From Chitinophaga sp. YR627 (GTDB lineage: Bacteria > Bacteroidota > Bacteroidia > Chitinophagales > Chitinophagaceae): a stretch of DNA of 64,000 nt. The DNA is taken from assembly GCF_900114995.1 (NCBI RefSeq), contig NZ_FOUX01000001.1, positions 1,488,001 through 1,552,000 on the forward strand, read 5' to 3'. Below the pieces are notes generated by a model. It saw nothing but the letters and a program-made list of their open reading frames with translations, made no database searches and was not told the DNA's origin. Below, piece by piece: positions 62,650-64,000 of the stretch. A program made the translations under genes and the position numbers. How positions within the stretch are numbered: the first letter of the stretch is position 1; each line of letters begins with the position of its first letter.

Positions 62650-63096
62650 ATGAAAAGGGATACAAAATACTGGATCATCGTGGCTTCTAAGGACCACGTC
62701 AAAGCCGGATTAGTGGATGGGATTGCCCAAACCTGCCATGGCAAGGCATCGCCTTTGAAAAGAATGCAGAAGGATGATTTCATTATTTACTATTCTGGCA
62801 AGCAGATATTAGGGCAACCGGCTTTGTGCCAGGAATTTACGGCTATAGGTAGAGTAATGGATGACGAGATCTATCAGTTTGAAGTGTCTGAGGATTTTTG
62901 CCCATCAAGACGTAATATTGCGTTTTTACCAGGGAAGGATGTTTCTATTTTGCCGTTGATTCCTGATTTGGAATTTATCCATAACAAGAAAAGCTGGGGT
63001 TATCCATTTCGTTTTGGTTTTTTAGAGATCAGCCGGCATGATTTTGAACTGATTTCTTCACAGATGCTACAAAAAGAATATGCCGAAAAAAATTGA
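62650..63096 (+). CDS. EVE domain-containing protein
   Basis: A 148-residue PUA-like EVE protein: TKYWIIVASKDHVKAGLVDG, KRMQKDDFIIYYSGKQ, FTAIGRVMDDEIYQF and the ending KSWGYPFRFGFLEISRHDFE. The fold binds modified nucleobases in DNA or RNA, and members occur in antiphage restriction systems, though free-standing ones like this are widespread and undefined. It overlaps the MarR gene by 17 bases, so they are coupled. Confidence 0.9.
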   Translation: MKRDTKYWIIVASKDHVKAGLVDGIAQTCHGKASPLKRMQKDDFIIYYSGKQILGQPALCQEFTAIGRVMDDEIYQFEVSEDFCPSRRNIAFLPGKDVSILPLIPDLEFIHNKKSWGYPFRFGFLEISRHDFELISSQMLQKEYAEKN

Positions 63097-63544
63097 ATTT
63101 CATTTTAAGAAGCCGGAAGATAGTCCGGGGTATCTTCTGGGACAGCTGACCATGTTATGGCAGCGGAAACAAAAGCGCGTCCTGGATCCTCTGGACCTGA
63201 CACATACCCAGTTCATATTGCTTTGTGCACTAGCCTGGTTATCCAGGGAGAATGATCAGGTTACACAGGTTGATATCGCCAATCAGGGCAACGCTGACAG
63301 AATGATGGTATCAAAGGTATTAAGGACACTGGAAGAGAAGAAGTTCATTACCCGCCACGAGCATCCGACAGATACAAGGGCGAAGACGATCAGGCTGACA
63401 GCGGAAGGAGAGAAGGTCCTGCAAAAGGCTATTGTGAGTGTAGAAAATGTCGATCTCGAATTTTTTAACAAATTGGGAACAGGCCTGAAGACCTTTAATT
63501 CCACGATGGCGGCACTGATAGCGCAAAACGATCAGGAAGCATAA
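63080..63544 (+). CDS. MarR family transcriptional regulator
   Basis: A 154-residue winged-helix regulator. [58 protein letters not shown] and [14 protein letters not shown] are the full MarR signature, including the basic wing. It is the last gene of the VOC, EVE, MarR operon and the candidate protein for the palindrome at 62233-62263. A cupin gene follows after 68 bases. Confidence 0.92.
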   Translation: MPKKIEFHFKKPEDSPGYLLGQLTMLWQRKQKRVLDPLDLTHTQFILLCALAWLSRENDQVTQVDIANQGNADRMMVSKVLRTLEEKKFITRHEHPTDTRAKTIRLTAEGEKVLQKAIVSVENVDLEFFNKLGTGLKTFNSTMAALIAQNDQEA

Positions 63545-63612
63545 ATTGTAATTATCTGAATGATTACCGCCATACAATAGTACTAACAGATCATATTCAA
63601 AAACAATATCTC

Positions 63613-64000
63613 ATGGAAATTATCAGGAATGGAGCGCAGCCATCAGTAAAAGGGTCTGAAGATTGGTTTACCGGTGCAGTACGTATAGATCCGTTGTTTC
63701 AAAAAAAGGAGGTTACCAGAGGTGCGGGTGCTCTGGTTACCTTTGAGCCTGGTGCAAGGACGGCATGGCATACGCATCCTGCCGGACAAACACTGATTGT
63801 TGTTACGGGACTTGGATGGGTTCAGCGTGAAGGTGGGCCTATAGAAGAAATCAGGCCAGGGGATGTGATCTGGTTTGAGCCAGATGAAAAACACTGGCAT
63901 GGGGCTTCTCCTGATAAAGCAATGAGTCATATTGCCATCCAGGAAGCAGTCAATGGAGAAGTTGTTACCTGGCTGGAACAGGTCAGCAATGACCAGTATT
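63613..64000 (+). CDS. cupin domain protein (carboxymuconolactone/mandelonitrile-lyase-like cupin), partial at right edge
   Basis: The start ATG is at 63613 ([19 protein letters not shown]) and the frame runs off the window, about 129 residues visible. The metal-binding cupin motifs are clear: [17 protein letters not shown] supplies two His, with [17 protein letters not shown] for the second motif. Such cupins are often co-encoded with MarR genes and detoxify or isomerise small carbonyls. The C-terminus is outside the window. Confidence 0.88.
   Translation, partial: MEIIRNGAQPSVKGSEDWFTGAVRIDPLFQKKEVTRGAGALVTFEPGARTAWHTHPAGQTLIVVTGLGWVQREGGPIEEIRPGDVIWFEPDEKHWHGASPDKAMSHIAIQEAVNGEVVTWLEQVSNDQY

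Noticed and set aside
1..64000. tRNA, rRNA, CRISPR arrays, insertion sequences or transposase genes
   Set aside because: No cloverleaf-like sequences, regular spaced repeats, or transposase frames with inverted ends were recognised.

Overview
The window reads as chromosomal DNA of a free-living Bacteroidota, most likely a Chitinophaga-like member of the Chitinophagaceae. The evidence is three secreted proteins ending in type IX secretion (T9SS) sorting domains, -7 boxes of the Bacteroidota form TAnnTTTG in front of several genes, many AraC-type regulators, and a mix of glycan-active enzymes and two-component systems. The species is inference. I see no rRNA, tRNA, CRISPR array, insertion sequence or phage gene. 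Both ends cut through genes (1-632 and 63613-64000).

Layout. 1-4.6 kb: redox enzymes (an MDR oxidoreductase, an Old Yellow Enzyme, an NmrA protein, a VOC protein) with one AraC regulator. 4.7-5.3 kb: a small unknown gene and an RRM RNA-binding protein. 5.5-9.6 kb: the most striking block, a tightly coupled five-gene operon of kaiC, two different kaiB genes, a PAS histidine kinase and a single-domain response regulator, with no kaiA. 9.8-10.5 kb: a fatty-acid desaturase. 11.0-15.1 kb: a periplasmic PaoABC-type molybdenum aldehyde oxidoreductase. 15.2-17.1 kb: a secreted GH18-like, ricin-domain T9SS protein.

17.3-30.4 kb is a mosaic of small catabolic or detoxification modules. Short-chain dehydrogenases, an epimerase, an amidohydrolase, a TlpA-like thioredoxin and a secreted deacetylase-like protein sit next to five AraC regulators. 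30.6-41.6 kb holds a five-PAS histidine kinase, a Crp/Fnr regulator in operon with an epimerase, two alpha/beta hydrolases, and a TPR histidine kinase translationally coupled to an NtrC-type sigma-54 activator. 41.9-50.5 kb holds a PPC-domain T9SS protein, a TetR/MFS efflux module, a DNA alkylation repair gene flanked by coding debris, a TetR/SDR module with a striking double operator, and a flavin monooxygenase divergent from an AraC gene.

50.8-53.6 kb contains a P-loop NTPase, an immunity-like protein, a DHFR-fold reductase and a frameshifted leucine-rich gene. 53.7-55.8 kb is a secreted GH5 glucanase. 56-59.3 kb has two HxlR regulators, each divergent from an enzyme, plus a potassium channel with a zinc ribbon tail. 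59.5-64 kb has a predicted metalloprotease, membrane and MpaB-like proteins, and a MarR-containing operon with a palindromic operator over its promoter.

Common theme: most genes form two- or three-gene units of one regulator plus one redox or hydrolytic enzyme, often divergent, and usually closed by strong hairpin terminators shared between convergent genes. The Kai operon and the two-component systems are the likely long-range signalling elements.
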